DNA of 64,000 nucleotides from Filobasidium wieringae (GCA_001600055.1 BCIV01000002.1:252287-316286), one strand, 5' to 3'. Shown: positions 11,581 to 24,332, counted from the stretch's first letter. Program-made: numbers and translations. Notes: generated by a model from the sequence alone, not told the origin.

Positions 11581-13576
11581 TCCGAATGATGGCTAGCCAG
11601 GCAGATACCGAGTCTGCCTCGAGGACGAAAGAGTCTACTAATACACATCGAACAAACAGTTTAGCTTGAAGTCTGACAGAGATGAGCATGAAGGACACTT
11701 GCATATATATCCTAACGACCTGTATGGGTTTCCTTTCAGATGACCGATCAAGTGCCACTTGCCACTTCGCTTCTGACCACGAAGACCGATGTTTGGCCTG
11801 TTCTCTCGCACAAGTCAGGTGTGCTCGAGAACAAAGGATGTAATTTCGTAGACACTCACTATCTGTGACGAGGCTCTGCTACAGGCGCTGCAGACCCGTT
11901 CGTCTCGTTGCCTCGGCGTGTCCAGAAAGGAGGCCAGAAATTACGGACAGGGATAACGTGTGAGGAGGATCCGGTCGATTGTGGAGTCACTTGACGTCTT
12001 CCTGGTATTGAACGCTTCTAATCGAAGGAGAATTGTCAAAGTGAAGAAGCGATGGCTCCGTGTAATTTCGATGCGAGTGAGTATAACACGTTTATCGAGC
12101 TCCGTAGAGTGGCAACGTTGACAACGTCCAAGTGGATGTTCGTTCGCCATTCACGGATGTCGACTTGTATCGCAGGAATCTCTCCCTGAGAACCATATAA
12201 ATACAAAATTGGATGGCGGAGAACCAGCATTGACCCCAATTTGGACAACCAGCGTGATCTGGTGACAGCGACACGGACGATCAACCTGGTCCGCTGCCCG
12301 GTTTATCATGTGTCATCAACCAGAACGACAAGACGACCGGAATCCCAGATGCCCGGAAGTAGATTAGTAATGAAACAATCAAAACGGTGTTCAAACCTTT
12401 ATCTCGCCCGTAATCAGTCTTTCTACCGCGTATCAGCTTCGCAAGGAGGCCTAAGCGTTGTCTCACGGAAATCTCTTCTCACATAGCGGGAGCTTATGTA
12501 CGGTCGACTGGCAGGTGGCAGATACCAAGAAGATGCCAACTGCAACAATCTTGATCGCCTTCTTTTCTTTGTCAACTGCGCCAAATTCGCTTATCTTGTG
12601 CGCCACAACCCCGACAAACGTGTCATCGACGATCTTCTTGCTTGAACGGGTTACTCAATAGCGCAATAACATACCTCGCCTAAGCCGGCCTGAGCATACT
12701 TTGTACTATCTGATTGCCTTCAAACAAAGTTTCATAATCCATCAAAGGTATGGCCCTCCTTTCGGATGATCGCCCAGTAGATCCGAGGTACACACTCGTC
12801 ATGTCTCACTGATTTCTCGGTCTTCAATCGATGTCGTGACCACCGAAACCTTATTCCCCTCGTTCCACGCCTTCCAACCAAATGATCAAAGGAGTCTGGT
12901 CCAGTCGGATCAAACGGACGAGCTGGTCGGGCCCGCTTCGTTGACTATCGGGACTTTCGGGAGGTTCTTTGTCGTTGGCGACTGAGATGCGATGTTTCAG
13001 CGCATGACGGGATCAAATCGAGGAGCGAGAAGTTGAGAGACAAAGAACCCGGGCTCGTCTGGTGCCCGGATCGCCTTGTTAACCTGTTAAAGCGTTGGTC
13101 CACAAGATCCACACACGAAACAAGCTACATCGTCCAGACTGGATTGCTGACAATTGCTGAGAACATGATCTCGAATAAGATAATTACGAAAGATACAACC
13201 TCTTCTGATACGATAAATGACCCATGATCGGGCAGAGCGCGAGTGATTGCGAAAGGAAAAGCAAAAGCTTCCTTTCCATACCGTCGACTCTGGTTTTCAT
13301 TTCTCAACACTTTTCACGACTACTACTGCTTCTTGCTTTTCTTTACGTCCTTGTGCGGGACGGACGGTTCGTCATTCGTATGCGTCATTAAGTCTTTTTC
13401 TGTTCTTTTTCGCGTCCGGTTGAAGAGTTGGGGAAGAGGTGGATTGGTAAAGGAGTGATAGAGAAAGGGAATGTGGGATTGGAAGTTTCCGAATGGGGTT
13501 TTGTTGTGGTCGACCGAGATGTAGGGAAACAGAGAGAGAGAGAATTACGAGGTTGCCGGGTTTAGCCAGTCATCCT
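11581..13576. other. Two-kilobase gap without a recognisable gene
   Basis: Between the start of the intronless gene and the end of the KH gene, both on the minus strand. All open frames are under about 85 codons and none reads like a conserved protein. A TATA-like CATATAAATAC lies near 12196-12206 and an (AG)n tract near 13530. It may hold a long, spliced 5' leader for the intronless gene, a non-coding RNA, or an unrecognised fast-evolving gene. Confidence 0.4.
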
Positions 13577-15061
13577 CTAGATCTCTTCTTGAATAGTCTC
13601 GCCCATAGTCGCGCCAACACGCCTTTGCTTCTCGCCTGAGTGAAACAGAAAGATGAGTACATTCACTCTAGACAGCTCAATCCATGCTCTAACTCACTCT
13701 CCAATTGGTTGTAAAGCAAGAACAAAGCCTTCTCGTTAGCCTCAGGGGGCCCAACGATGGTGAACATCCTCTCGCCAGTGTCGTCGTGAGGAGTCTTGGC
13801 AATGCTGATCTTGGATCCAGAGAGTCGACGTATCTCAGTGATCTTGGATCCAGCACGGCCGCTTGAAAAAAGGAAACATGTCGATCGGATCAGCCGAATG
13901 AAGCTGACACAAAAACCAACGGACTACTCACATAATGCAACCGACCATATCACTGGGGATAGAGATAGACTGAGTCCTCAAGTTGGCGTCGTTCTCGCCG
14001 AACGAACTGCTAGCGGGAAGACCGGTAGGAGGCAAGCCGCCACCTCCCTCGGATCGTCTCCTGTCACCTCCGAGCTGAGGAGCAGCTCTGCTCATCCTCC
14101 TCTCACCACCTCCAAAGGAAGGAGCGGCACTGGCCCTCCTAATTCCTCCGGTAGGTCCGGTAACGGTAGCAGCACCGAGTCCTCCAGCCAAAACACCCTG
14201 GTCACCAGCAGCTCCGGGTTGGTAGTAGATAGTGCCCTGACTCCTCTCCCAATCGCGGTACAAGCACTCTCCGATCTGATGAACGGCTTGCTTGATGGCT
14301 TCAACGCTTCCCTGAATCTCGACAACTCGCTCGGTGGACTGGGGGAGCATCTCCTTGGAAGCAACCATACGGGCGCCAGAAGCATCCTGGATCTGCTTGA
14401 TGGTAGCACCGGACTTTCCGATGATGCTACCCATCAAGTTGTGGGAGATGAGCAGACGCATGGAAGTGAAGGCGTTGCTGGGAAGGTGTTCGGGATCGGC
14501 GAGAGGGGTCTCGAGCAAAGTCTTGGCGACCTGGGCAAAGGCCTGGCAAACGATACAGACATATTTCTATAAGCTCGTCTTCTATTTTGTTCGTGGGAAA
14601 TAAGTTAGAATTCACCTTGGAGATGTTCTCGACGTGTCCGGTAATGCTCAAAACCCTGTCCTGAACACCCTGAACGACCTTGCTGACTCCGGCTTTAACT
14701 TCGTTTTCATTCCTGATGCCAGCAACGGTCTTGCCTTGTTGACCGATAATGATACCAGCTTCCTTGGTGCTAATGAGAGCACGGATGGTGATCTGTCCGG
14801 TACCATCTTCACCTCCGAGGTCCTCGCCGTTGTGCTCGATGGAGTTGTTGTTAGGGGAAGTAGGAGAGTGCATCTCGGTGTCTGTGATAAATGTATACGG
14901 TAAGCTATCGTCCGTAAGTCATGTCTCGATCTGTAATCTGTAATGCCTTCGAAAGAAAGGACGATAGGCACACAGCCCAGCCAAGTGGACTTTTGCTTCT
15001 CCTCCACCTTGTCCGTACAAATTCGATCATTCAACTCACCCTTGATTTCACTGGCAGACAT
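13577..15061 (-). CDS. Triple KH-domain RNA-binding protein (PCBP/Pbp2/Rnc1 type)
   Basis: Five exons (15061-15040, 14881-14616, 14542-13932, 13861-13698, 13635-13577) give 373 residues. Three KH domains are visible, each with its GxxG loop: KH1 GIIIGQQGKTVAGI, KH2 SIIGKSGATIKQI, and KH3 CIIGRAGSKITEI, whose first residues are split by an intron. A Gly/Arg/Ser-rich linker (GGERRMSRAAPQLGGDRRR) separates KH2 from KH3. The 1+1+1 spacing and size match poly(C)-binding proteins and fission yeast Rnc1, which bind pyrimidine-rich mRNAs and alter stability or translation. The acceptor of exon 3 is uncertain: an alternative 15-18 codons upstream is also in frame. The binding target cannot be read from sequence. 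Confidence 0.93.
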
Positions 15062-15538
15062 TATTGATGAGCTTGAAGTGCTTGATATATGTGTAGGATT
15101 GGGTGGGATTGGAAAGTAAAAAGGAAGAGAAGCTTAGGAAAGGGATCTAGCGATGATAGAGGATTGGAAAGTGTCGAGGAGCGGCGGAAAGGGGATCAAC
15201 AGTTGATTTATCTGTTTGATTCTTTTCTGGGTTGTAAAGTTGAATCTCGACAGTTGAGAAGGAGAAGCAAGACCGAATCGAGAAGTTGGAGCTAGGAATG
15301 AATTCCGTTGCTAAGCACTTGCCGGTGACTGACACTGAGCATCGCACTCCCCCGCGCTTACCAACTTCACCCAAAGAGGCAAAAGCTTCATAATGACGCG
15401 CTTCTACGTGACGTGGAAACAATGCCAAGGCTCTAGATGTTTCACTTCAACAAGTATGGTTTACAACTACTAACAACCAAGGGATTATAGATGCTACAGT
15501 CAAGATGGATGCCAACGAACTCCCACATCAGATGATGA
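15062..15538. other. Intergenic region upstream of the KH gene
   Basis: About 475 bases with the KH gene promoter and leader and the 3' UTR of the ADCK gene, both minus strand. No other feature is seen. Confidence 0.5.
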
Positions 15539-18089
15539 TCAGCCGAGGAATGGATCCTCGTCCCAAGCGATACCATAAGATTCCGCGATTCCAGCAAACT
15601 TCTTGTTTAGATCGTCCTCCCAACCCTTCTTCCCCTTCTCGGAACCCTTATGCCACCCTATTGTGCATAGCAGGAAACATCAGCCAAACGTAAAATGGGA
15701 CACGATTTTTTTCACTCACATTGCCTCAGACGGCTCGACCAGAAGCTGAAGTCCAGGAGCAACAAAGCTACCCCAAACACGACGCTGTCAGATCGATCGT
15801 GGAGCCAGCCTCGTGCGCCCCGAACGCGGAAAGATCGTTCTTCAGGCGTCAAATTTTCACGCCAACCTTTTTGTGCCCACTATAACAGACGCGGGTCAGC
15901 AAGCGTGTTTGTCATATCTCTGAGTATTCCACTAACGTGAGCAGAGATGTTTAATCTGGGCGAAGGAGATCCCACGATCTACCAAAGAAGAGATCAGGTC
16001 CACCGTCTGTCCATCTATCTGGTATCGAACAACCTACCTGGTTGAGGGATTGCACAATCCTTTGCGCCCTGCCAACAAAGATCAGTTCCCGAGGGATCTT
16101 CTCCTCGTTCTCCAACATGGTCCTAATCCTCTCCTTTAGCTCAACCTGTAATTCATAATCCGTCTTGGGTTTCTCTTCCTTTTGCTTCTTGAGTTCCGCT
16201 TCCGTCTTAGTCACTTGGAAAGGTCGAAGTGTGATAGCAGAGGCAAAGAGATTGACATCGAGGTTGATACCCCTAAGTTCGATCGGTGACTAGTAAGTAG
16301 CCTGACAGATGCAATCTTCCACGCAGAAGGCGAACTGACCATTCGACTGCTATTCGCTGGATTTCCTTCGTGTCCAATGTGAACAAGCTTTTCCAAAGAC
16401 TGGTGTACTCGCGCCTGAATTTGTCCGGCAGGTCCTGGTCTGTCCATGATAAGAATCGACATTTAGAATTCGCTGAGATTCTGAAAACGAGAGGTGAAGA
16501 GCGTACAAAGACCGTGATCCAAGAGAACCTAAATAATATGTCCAGCGTCAGCTATCGAGAAGGATCGATCATCAAAAATGATATTGTGCTCACAACTTGA
16601 GGTCGTTTCGGGTCATTTGGGTGCGGTCTGACGAGAATATTTCCAGGATGAGGATCACAATGCACGAATCCCCATTTGAACGTCATCGCGCTCATAGTCG
16701 CGATCATCGTGTCCATAACTTCCTTTGTACTGAATCCCATGGCCTCAATCTGCTCCTTATCAGTAATCCTGATTACAGCAATCTGTCAGACAGGCTTTCT
16801 TGAACGTATTTTACATGTACCATCTAAACTCACTTGCAACCTTTGACGTATTCCATTACCATCAATCTTTCCGTTCCGAACACTTCGGAATACACTCTCG
16901 GCACATACACTTTGTCGCGAAGTTCCGGAGTGTCAGCGAGGAATGCTGCGCACTTCTTGGCGTTATGAGCCTCATGCAGGAAATTCGTCTCGAGCTTCAT
17001 TTGCTCAGACACATAATCGGCGCTGCGATCAGGTAACGTTCAGTAATAGTTTTAAATACGCAAGATTGGTCTCGTATTCTCACACGAAGGCCACTGTTGC
17101 GTCAGGCATATGGTCAGCAAGCCTCAATATCACTTTAAGGGTAAAAGAATACGTACTAGGCATGTCAAACAGCTTCTCAGCAAGACCACTAAGGAATCGG
17201 TAACACCACAGATCCCAATCAACTTGCTTTCTAATGGCAGGCTTTTGAATCTTTTACGTGAGACTTCATCAGCATCCATGTACAAACAAGAACTTGAATC
17301 ATTCTGCTCACCTTGACAGCAACATCTTCCAGCCATGTTATCCCGGTCGGTTTGCCATCGGGTCCCATCTCGTGCCTTTTCACCTTAGCCCGATGGACCT
17401 GAGCAATACTTGCAGAGTTTACTGCTACGTGTCCAAACTCGGCGAAGAAGTCTTCAGGAGTTTTGCCTGCTAAATCCTGCTTAAAAACGTTCTCAATCTC
17501 TCCATATGGGACAGTTGGCGCATCGTCGAAGATATCGCTGAAGGCGGTACGATATGGTTTAGGTAAGAGTGCAGCTTGTAGACCCAATGCCTGTCCTGCT
17601 TTGATCCATAGTCCTTGGTTGGTGACGATTGTGCTGTGAAAACGAGCTGCCACTCTTTCGTGCATCTTCTCGATTTCAGATGCCTTCTCTGGATTGAAGT
17701 GCCATTTGTCTATACCATTCAACCGATGATGAGTCGCGAATCACCTGTTCACTCTGATCTTCGTGCTTACAGTCTACAGTGCAGATCAATCTGTAAAGCA
17801 GTTCGAGCCATCAGCCCCTTTTACTGATCATATCTTCTTGATCTTGAGCTTACCCCATGGTAAGTGCTCTAGCACTGCGTGTGATAGCAGCGGCATTATA
17901 GTTCACATCCACCTGCCACCCGACCACTCCCAAACCCGCTACTACAGCAATTGCTCTTGACGTTCGGTAAAGACGAGAAGGCTTTTGCCGTAAGGTATTT
18001 CGAGCGGCTGTTGCTTCAGCTTGAGTAGATGTTGTGGATTGCCATCTTCTCGCTTGATGCAAGGGAGAATTCCGCAGTGTTCTTAACAT
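15539..18089 (-). CDS. MCP2: ABC1/ADCK-family mitochondrial kinase-like protein (Mcp2/ADCK1 type)
   Basis: Thirteen exons sum exactly to 599 residues: 18089-17854, 17790-17771, 17709-17312, 17250-17157, 17103-17094, 17022-16834, 16768-16594, 16528-16507, 16439-16340, 16272-16038, 15978-15937, 15879-15720, 15657-15539. The start MLRTLRNSPLHQARRWQS is a basic, Ser-rich mitochondrial presequence, followed by a hydrophobic segment (AIAVVAGLGVVGW). Family marks are the KxGQ motif in LWIKAGQALGLQ, a VAVKIQKP lysine, LETNFLHEAHNA, the catalytic HCDPHPGNILV, and LLDHGL in place of DFG. A C-terminal hydrophobic segment (FGVALLLLDFSFW) follows. These proteins act in mitochondrial lipid/quinone homeostasis. 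ADCK1/Mcp2 rather than Coq8 is favoured by the two hydrophobic segments and the LNISAHWA tail. Three exons are only 10, 20 and 22 nt. Confidence 0.94.
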
Positions 18090-18396
18090 ATCTTGTGCGT
18101 TGCTCTATCGGATTTTCTTTCCAGGCCGGTAGGTTTACGAAAGTAGAAAAGAGGAAGGTGACAAGGCGAAGGGCGAAATAACGAACATTATTACATTCCC
18201 TCGACAACTTGCAAGCTAGTCGATCGATCGGCATTGCCCTCGCGTACACAATGCCGGCATCAGTCGTCATCTTCTGAAGCATTCTCATGTGTCCATTTCA
18301 TCGCCCACTACCCTCTAGATTTACAAAACAGTCTAGCTCTCTGCCCAATTCACCAACAATCTAATTGGTCGGGTAAAGAATCATGCGTACGGCTCA
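18090..18396. other. Intergenic region between the ADCK gene and the CMT1-like gene
   Basis: About 307 bases, probably the promoter of the ADCK gene plus the 3' UTR of the next minus-strand gene. Nothing distinctive is seen. Confidence 0.5.
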
Positions 18397-20362
18397 TCAA
18401 GTCTGAATACCGACCTGTCAACGCAAAACATGAGAACTATGTAAAGTTGATGACAGACGTTTTATCCAAGCAAGCTCACCTCGTTCTGCAGGAGCCATCC
18501 TACTCGTCTTTGACTCTTCGGTGCTGTTCGTCCTCCGGTCGTCCTCATTTCTTGACACACGAAACTGTCAGGAGGGCCTGCCCAGTCCTCGAGAACGTAT
18601 TTCCCGCTTCCACCCTGCTCATGACCGCCCGTGCCGAACAAGTCGAGCGCAAGCTGAGTATGCGATACTCCTCCATACGTAGTTACGCAACGAGGATTGA
18701 TCAAAATACGTGCTGGTGTAAATGCACTATTAGGAATGAGGTAGGCCGATGCGGGAAGCTGATCTTGAGCGAGAATAGGGGCCGGAGCGTTTTCTTCGTC
18801 ACTCGCAGCCATGGCGTCGTTGTCGGTACCAGAATCCTGTTCTTTATCGTCCTTGATCTGAGCTTGACGCTTCACGAGCTCGGCTCGACGTTCGACACCT
18901 TCCTCTTCTCGCTTCTCGTCAACGACCAGACCTCGCTTCTCGACCGCAACTTCAGCTTTCGCATGAACGACGGGGCCGAGACCTCGCTTTCTGTGTCCAG
19001 CCTCTCCCTTCTTGTGGCCGACTGGCATTCTTCCAAGCCCGCTCTTTCCTCCCTTCAACCCGCCCTTAGCGGCATCGGCCCAGAGATCTCGGCAAAACCA
19101 CATTTGGGTGGAGTCCATACACTGGCTTTCCGGATCCCACTCGGGAGGAATCTCGGTACTGGACAAGTTCTGAGCCATAGATGAGGCTCGATAGTCAATC
19201 CCTCTGTAGTAAGATAGCTCGGGGTCGACAACGTGACTACCAGATTCACAACAGAAGACTTGGAATGGCAAGTGTGTGGCATAACGCTCCGTTCCGACTT
19301 TATCACGGGGAGGTCCGGCTTCAGGTTTTGAGTTTGATTTAGCTTGCCTGAACAAGTTTCCTTCAATATCACGTGTCCTCCATCTGTGTGACATAGTTCA
19401 TCAGCCACGGCATTTGCTATCTGGGCAAAAAAGCATTCTCACCGGTCGGAGAAGATGAAGAATCCATTGTGCTCTGCCCAATCCATCCCACAAACCATAG
19501 CAGCATTGTTGGTTTCACTAACCCTCAAGCTCTCCAAAATATCGTTAGGACAGGTGAATCCCTTCAACCAGATGACCTTGTGGAATTTAAGACTCCTCTT
19601 CTGCCATAGTTCGTGCAAAGGCTCTAAAGCGTAATTCCTCGCCTGAGCTTCTTCCAGGGGGTAGTAAGCTGCGGAAGGTTCATGGGTCATAGCAGGTACT
19701 CGCTTTATGCGGAAAGCGATACCAAGCGTGATCATGACACCTTCACAGAGATCCAGAAGAGCTGGAGTGGAATCCGTTGAAGCTGAATCGACGATAGAGA
19801 CGAAGATATTCCTAGGTCCTAGCCTTCTAGCTAATTGTACGATGACAGCGAGTTGATCGACGAGGAAATGATCTGCCGAGTGAACCACAATTCCAACGTA
19901 GTAGAGATGACCTTTACTTGCAAGATCCTCATAATGCTCGTCGTTGGAGTTCTGTCCGAATGGTCGCTTCAAGGTCGTACAGGCTCCAACAACCCAACCG
20001 TTGAAAGACAGCAGATCCTCGATCGCTCCCCTAACCACCTGTTGGTCCACATGACCAGTTTCGGTACCAGTTATGAAAGGCTTCTGAAATCTTGTCCAGA
20101 AATCCATAACTCCATCGTTGACCTCTTTGTCGAACAAATCGGGTCTGTCATCTCGTCCTGCACGGTGTTGTAGGAATGGGTATTTGTGGACGTCTAGGTA
20201 TTTGTCGGTGAGCAGTACTCGCTCGAGAACTCCGTGCGATTGAATCTCCTTGGGCTCTCTTTTGGAAGGGAAGAGAATAGATCGGAAAACGACAATGAGG
20301 AAGAATCCAAGAGCTACCCTGATTCCCAGCCGCTGCTGGCCAGGCGTTATGATGATCGCCAT
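18397..20362 (-). CDS. CMT1: CAP59/CMT1-family alpha-1,3-mannosyltransferase
   Basis: Type II membrane glycosyltransferase of the family that includes cryptococcal CMT1 and Cap59, which act in capsule and glycan synthesis in the secretory pathway. Exons 20362-19443, 19383-18480 and 18414-18397 give 613 residues. A signal anchor LGIRVALGFFLIVVFRSILF lies near residues 12-31. Family blocks follow: HLYYVGIVVHSADH, NIFVSIVDSASTDSTP, VIWLKGFTCPNDILESLRV, AAMVCGMDWAEH, SYYRGIDYRASSM, MWFCRDLWADAAKGG and NPRCVTTYGGVSHTQLALD. The last 18-nt exon (ending VGIQT) is inferred; without that splice the protein would end VSLLG at 18462. A charged insertion of about 100 residues lies before the CVTTY block. 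Whether this is CMT1 itself or a paralogue needs a tree. Confidence 0.9.
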
Positions 20363-20844
20363 TTAGGAAACGATCTGCACAACGAAGAAAAGTGAGTTCG
20401 AAACTTTAGGTTCCTATAACTTCCGGTGGCCTATGCTGTGGTCGGATGCTCCCCTACTGACCGCTATCACTGATCTAGGATGACGGCACGATCTCAGGTT
20501 GTCCTGTATATATTCGAGATCGAGGGAAGTAGCCAAATACAGCTAGACATGCTAGACAGCTTACAGCTGCTCAGATCACAACCTAAATCCAACTTCTTGT
20601 TCCTCGGCCACACGTCGAGCGCGTTCGGAACGATAAGTGCAGTGGTTTGCGACGAGTCTCTGCTTTCCAATCAGTCAGATACATCTTCAATTCTCAACCT
20701 CTACATAGGCCATGCTAATTCTTTGATCCAGCTTGCGTTGTTACATCTATCATTGCATGATTCCCATCGATTGCTGAAGCAATTCCCTAATCGGTTTGAT
20801 AGGGTCAGCCATGTCAAATTATCCCAACCCTAGTCATTTCAGAC
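20363..20844. other. Intergenic region upstream of the CMT1-like gene
   Basis: About 480 bases with the promoter of the mannosyltransferase gene and the 3' UTR of PAN3, both minus strand. A 117-codon plus-strand open frame here (20480-20833) has no recognisable domain. Confidence 0.5.
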
Positions 20845-23800
20845 TCACAGGTATGCTTTATCGATCGAGTTCTTGATCTCCCTGTATGACACCACAATGC
20901 AACTCTGTTCATCCCTGGCTACCAACATAATTTTCTCGTCCAACCCAGCATCGGTCTACAAGGAAAAAGTAAGGATTACTGATATGTACCTCTCATCTGG
21001 TCGAATCGTGCTTGCTTACCTTGTTTAATGCAAGTAGTACATGAGTCAAATCGAGTACTGGGTTACCTATTTCGTCCACAGAATGGAAAACATAATCCCT
21101 GAAGAGCTTCAGAACATAGCTTTATACGAGAAAGGTTAGCAGATGAGGTCAATCGACATCGATAAAAGTGGAACTTGCCGATCTCCTGTTTCAGACCACC
21201 TTGGATCCTGTTGAAACCTTTCGAGAAAGAATGTTTTAATGCCCAGGATGTGACCGAAACGTCTATTGCACGTTGCAGACTTACTCTGGCCGCTCGTTAA
21301 TGAAACCAAGCTTGACCAACATTCGCGCAACTCTCCCATTCTCAACCTCTGCTTCAAGTCCGCTTTCCAGACTGTCTGCGTAGCTGTGAATAGGAATTGG
21401 GCATTACATCAATCCCTTGATTCCCGATCATTCCGACTCATAATACGCACTTTTGCATGGCGTCAAACTCATTGAGCAGTCGCGGTCCCAACATCACAAG
21501 AATATCATCGATACTCTTCCCCGGACCTGGTTTGCCAAGGAGGTATAATATAACGAGCTTAACGTCTGGCGAATAGGCATTATGAATCGCTTCAAGCGAT
21601 CCAGAAAGAGAATGGACTGCTCCAGTAGTTCCGCAACATAACGACACAAGCAATTTACCGAAATTCAATAGATCGTCTTGTTGCTGAATCGACATCAAGC
21701 TTAGCGACAAAGTCGTGGTTAGCCAGTCCGAGAGTTTCACTCACCTGGTAATGCAAATTTGATGACGGCGATTCGTATGTGATCACGTCAAATATGGAGC
21801 AGCAATTCAATCTTATACTGTATGTGGGAGAGAGTGAGGTCATGTCCCGGGTTGTTGATGGTATTGTTCATGAGACATACCGATTTCGGCCCGTCAGGAT
21901 GATTTTCGTAGGCTCTATGGTACGGCAAGCCAACCCTGCAGTATGTATCGCTTTTAATCCGTTGGCAATCTGGGCAACATAACTCCACAATACTCTTTCC
22001 GGAATGCCCGTGGGAGCTTTAGGAGCCGGAGCGATCGACCCGTTAGGTTGTGTTACCATCTCCATTTGGTTGCCGAGATGAGCCTCGTATATCGTCCTCG
22101 AATTTGGATGGTAATCATAAGCGAATATGACCGCTGTGTAGGAGAGTCAATGAGTACTCTGATAAATGACGAGAAGAAAGGAGATACACGTACAGCTGTC
22201 ATTGAACAACCTTGTCGTGAATGCTTCACGCACGGAAACGATATTTGGGTGTCTTATCCGTCTCCATTTGTCTAACACGCTAAAAGCGGTGTCTTTGACT
22301 AACTTGAAACCTGGATAAACCAATCAAAGATCAGCAAGAGATTCAACAATCGTCGAGCTAGACTCTTACCCTCAACACGTCTCAGGCAGTATAGCCTGCC
22401 ATCCAACCGGCATCGAGCCCGATAGGAGTCGGTGATGTATCCGAATACCCGCATACTTCGCTCTTGAGGGGTAATTTCAGCCATCAAGGTGTGTAAAGAG
22501 TGATAAACGTGCAGCTCAGATGGCAGGGTTCCATCTGTAGCACGTGTTATTAATTTAGCCTCTGCCCGGTTATGCACGAAGGTTAAAAGGTCCGCAGGCA
22601 GGAAGAAATTGTGCAGAGGTAAATGCGATGCTGGCAGGTTGGAAGTATGAGGGAGGGGAGTTGTATACAAATGGTGATCAAGCTGTCCAGTAACAGTATC
22701 AATCAGGGCTGACCGATTCTATTGAGACCCATTATTTACCACTCGAGTATCAGTAGGAAAGAACTCCTTCTGCTCCATAGTCATCTTGAGTGAAGTAGAA
22801 CACAAAGTCAAACAGCTATCCGTATTTGCGAACTCGTAATCAAAGCTCACCCCTTGTGAGCTAGTCCCGCCTGGTGCCGCGCCGTTCATGTTAACAGTAC
22901 TGCCAGGAACAAATCCTGCCATTTCACCTCGACCGGTAGAGGGGGACTCGACATCTTCTTCAGTAGGTTGATATATGGAGTTTTGAGTAGTGCTCGTGCT
23001 GAGATTTGTCGGTCCTGACCTAGGAACAAACGTTGCAGCTTTAAGATGTTCCGTACTAATGCTGCTACCGATACCATTGGTATTGGTCGGCATGGTGGAT
23101 AGAGCGCTGCCAGATGGTTTGAAGACTGGTGCAGAGATAGAAGCAGTCATTCGAGAGGGAGAGGTCATAGGGGACGAATTGGAGAAGGCGGACGACGTGC
23201 TTGCAGCTACAGCAGCCGCATTAGGACGGGTAGGACTGGGTTGAAAGGCTGGAGTTGACGTCGAGCCAAAGGCTGATGAAGCGAGCGGTCCTCGGTGTCT
23301 AATACTAAGACGCCCCTCATTGGTGTTCAGCATCATACTCAAATGTTATTTGCGCCTGCACTGACCTTCCTGAAGGACTGATAGTTCCACTCGATGCTAC
23401 AGAAGACGTTTTTGGTGGTACGCCTTGGGTTGATACATGCGAATATACGCACTGTGGAGACGTCATCTTCGTATTAGCGACAAGAGCCCCATTGCAGAAT
23501 ATACTGCTCACTCCTTTATCCTCAAAACGGCAAGCTCTGAAATAGCGATTATCTGATTACCATACAGATTTCCGGTCCACACTCGGTCTAGACATACCCA
23601 TATATCAATACGTTCCGGCATAGTCGTTCTATTATAGGAACAAAGCAACGCATGAGCCTCTAACATCAGAGATCCGTCAACAAGTTGACTTACCGTTCTT
23701 GGAGGGTCTAGGGCCCCCGTTAGTTACCATGGCCATTGAATTAGGATTGAGTGTCTGCACGGCAGATGCTGAAGTTGCTCCTGATGTCGTGATAGAGCTT

Positions 23801-23964
23801 CCTGCTTCGACGGAATCAGGGAGGATCGCTGATTCAAGAGATAGGTCGGCAAGATCTTTGATATTTCTGATATGGCTACTTGGTGAAGGTGATAGATCTC
23901 GATTTAGGTTGTTGCGCATTCTCTGTTCAGATAAAGGGGATATCGAAGTGGGTTCGTTGGCCAT
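20845..23964 (-). CDS. PAN3: PAN3, pseudokinase subunit of the PAN2-PAN3 poly(A) nuclease
   Basis: Adaptor that brings PAN2 to poly(A)-binding protein during mRNA deadenylation. Fifteen exons (23964-23694, 23628-23598, 23536-23512, 23451-23366, 23298-22851, 22784-22740, 22682-22370, 22310-22194, 22133-21881, 21817-21745, 21683-21451, 21383-21285, 21217-21179, 21119-21020, 20955-20845) give 747 residues. An N-terminal CCCH zinc finger is spread over three exons ([17 protein letters not shown] then CVYSH). A Ser/Thr-rich linker with AATFVP- and AGFVP-type PAM2-like pieces follows, then [11 protein letters not shown]. The pseudokinase domain includes [19 protein letters not shown] and [13 protein letters not shown]. 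The C-terminal knob has [31 protein letters not shown] and the [11 protein letters not shown] block. Intron 13 has a GC donor (21178-21177); only this splice restores DRYVLK. The stop is read as TGA at 20847-20845 and could be extended by one more splice. Confidence 0.95.
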
Positions 23965-24332
23965 GGCCTGCTGGCCAAGGCGGCCGGCAGTCTAGATATA
24001 AGCTAGCAGCTTGTAGTTGGTCCGTCACTGACAATAGTTGCCCACTGAAGCAATGCAAGGACTTTATAGCGGGAAGTAAGGTAAGGTTGAGCTGAATTGA
24101 GGTATCAGGTCCGGCCAAAGACCTTGCAGAGTCCTGAGACTTCTAGACCGTCGCGGAATACCGACCTGTTTCACAACTCGGTTACGGATCGGTATCTATG
24201 TCGAGCGCGAAGTCAACGGGAAATGCTATGCTTATGGCTATGATACATTGTGAGTACAAGACGTCGGTGTCATCTACTACTGTCATTATAGGTTCTGCCG
24301 TGAATGTTTAGTTCATGGAACAAGCTCCGATG
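23965..24332. other. Intergenic region upstream of PAN3
   Basis: About 370 bases with the PAN3 promoter and the 3' UTR of the arrestin gene, both minus strand. Nothing distinctive is seen. Confidence 0.5.

Noticed and set aside
13525..13550. Short (AG)n tract as a possible functional repeat
   Set aside because: Too short and imperfect to claim more than a simple-sequence tract.
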